The notes under the pieces are model-generated. The model did not search any database, was not told the DNA's origin, and saw only the letters and a list, made by a program, of their open reading frames with translations. This document shows positions 6,182 through 6,251 of a stretch of DNA of 6,251 nt, in pieces. This stretch comes from Deltaproteobacteria bacterium (GTDB lineage: Bacteria; Desulfobacterota; DSM-4660; Desulfatiglandales; Desulfatiglandaceae): the NCBI GenBank assembly GCA_019307645.1, contig JAFDJF010000226.1, positions 1 to 6,251 of the forward strand, read 5' to 3'. Made by a program: the position numbers and the translations under genes. The stretch's first letter is position 1. Each line of letters begins with the position of its first letter.

Positions 6182-6251
6182 TTAACGACGTCCGCCCCTG
6201 CCACCGGAACGACCCCGACCACCGGAGTGAGCCCGGCTGCCGGAACTGCTC
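6182..6251 (-). CDS. C-terminal tail of an Arg/Gly-rich (RGG-type) protein, 5' part outside the window
   Basis: Only the final 22 codons are visible, ending at TAA 6184-6182. They read SSSGSRAHSGG then RGRSGGRGGRR, a low-complexity Gly/Arg/Ser tail. Such tails bind RNA and are common at the end of DEAD-box RNA helicases (RhlE type) and small RRM or cold-shock RNA-binding proteins; which one cannot be told from this fragment. The reading is supported by its composition and by being in the same direction as, and about 105 bp upstream of, pyruvate kinase. A second minus-strand frame stays open longer, but its translation is not protein-like. Confidence 0.55.
   Translation of the reverse strand, partial: SSSGSRAHSGGRGRSGGRGGRR

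Overview
The window looks like ordinary chromosome from a Gram-negative bacterium, most likely a Desulfobacterota-type (deltaproteobacterial) anaerobe. That placement is an inference from the style of the proteins: a histidine kinase with a GGIAHDFNN H-box followed by a PIIGYTEM helix, a lipoprotein-type ClsC-like phospholipase D, and a long GH13_18 phosphorylase. No rRNA or other marker confirms it. Every gene I can support lies on the minus strand, so the biological reading order is from high to low coordinates.

From the right edge: the window opens with the last 22 codons of an Arg/Gly-rich (RGG-type) protein ending at 6182. A gap of about 105 bp follows, then a compact three-gene set: pyruvate kinase (6076-4637), a GH13 subfamily 18 glycoside phosphorylase (4585-2678) 51 bp later, and a lipoprotein-type ClsC/YmdC-like phospholipase D (start at 2670, or 2694 with overlap; end 1114). 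Spacing and the probable coupling at the phosphorylase/PLD junction suggest one operon. A 365-bp AT-rich gap (749-1113) holds a good sigma70-type promoter, a 13-bp inverted repeat and a few short palindromes, but no convincing gene. The left edge is a histidine kinase that starts at 748 and runs out of the window.

Functionally, the phosphorylase would release a sugar 1-phosphate from a glucoside in the cytoplasm (glucosylglycerate or sucrose are the family candidates). Pyruvate kinase closes lower glycolysis, and this copy carries the Leu-Pro...Lys...Ile signature of potassium-independent enzymes. The PLD enzyme would work on membrane phospholipids, probably outside the cytoplasm because of its lipobox. 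A link through osmolyte turnover and cardiolipin is possible but speculative. The most unusual observations are: the kinase start sits inside what reads as the end of a PAS domain, with an upstream in-frame stop overlapping the -10 box of a fresh-looking promoter; the unusual gene trio; and the cation-site and C-terminal variations of the pyruvate kinase. I saw no mobile element, CRISPR array, tRNA or rRNA, and nothing that clearly amounts to a new defence or other undescribed system.
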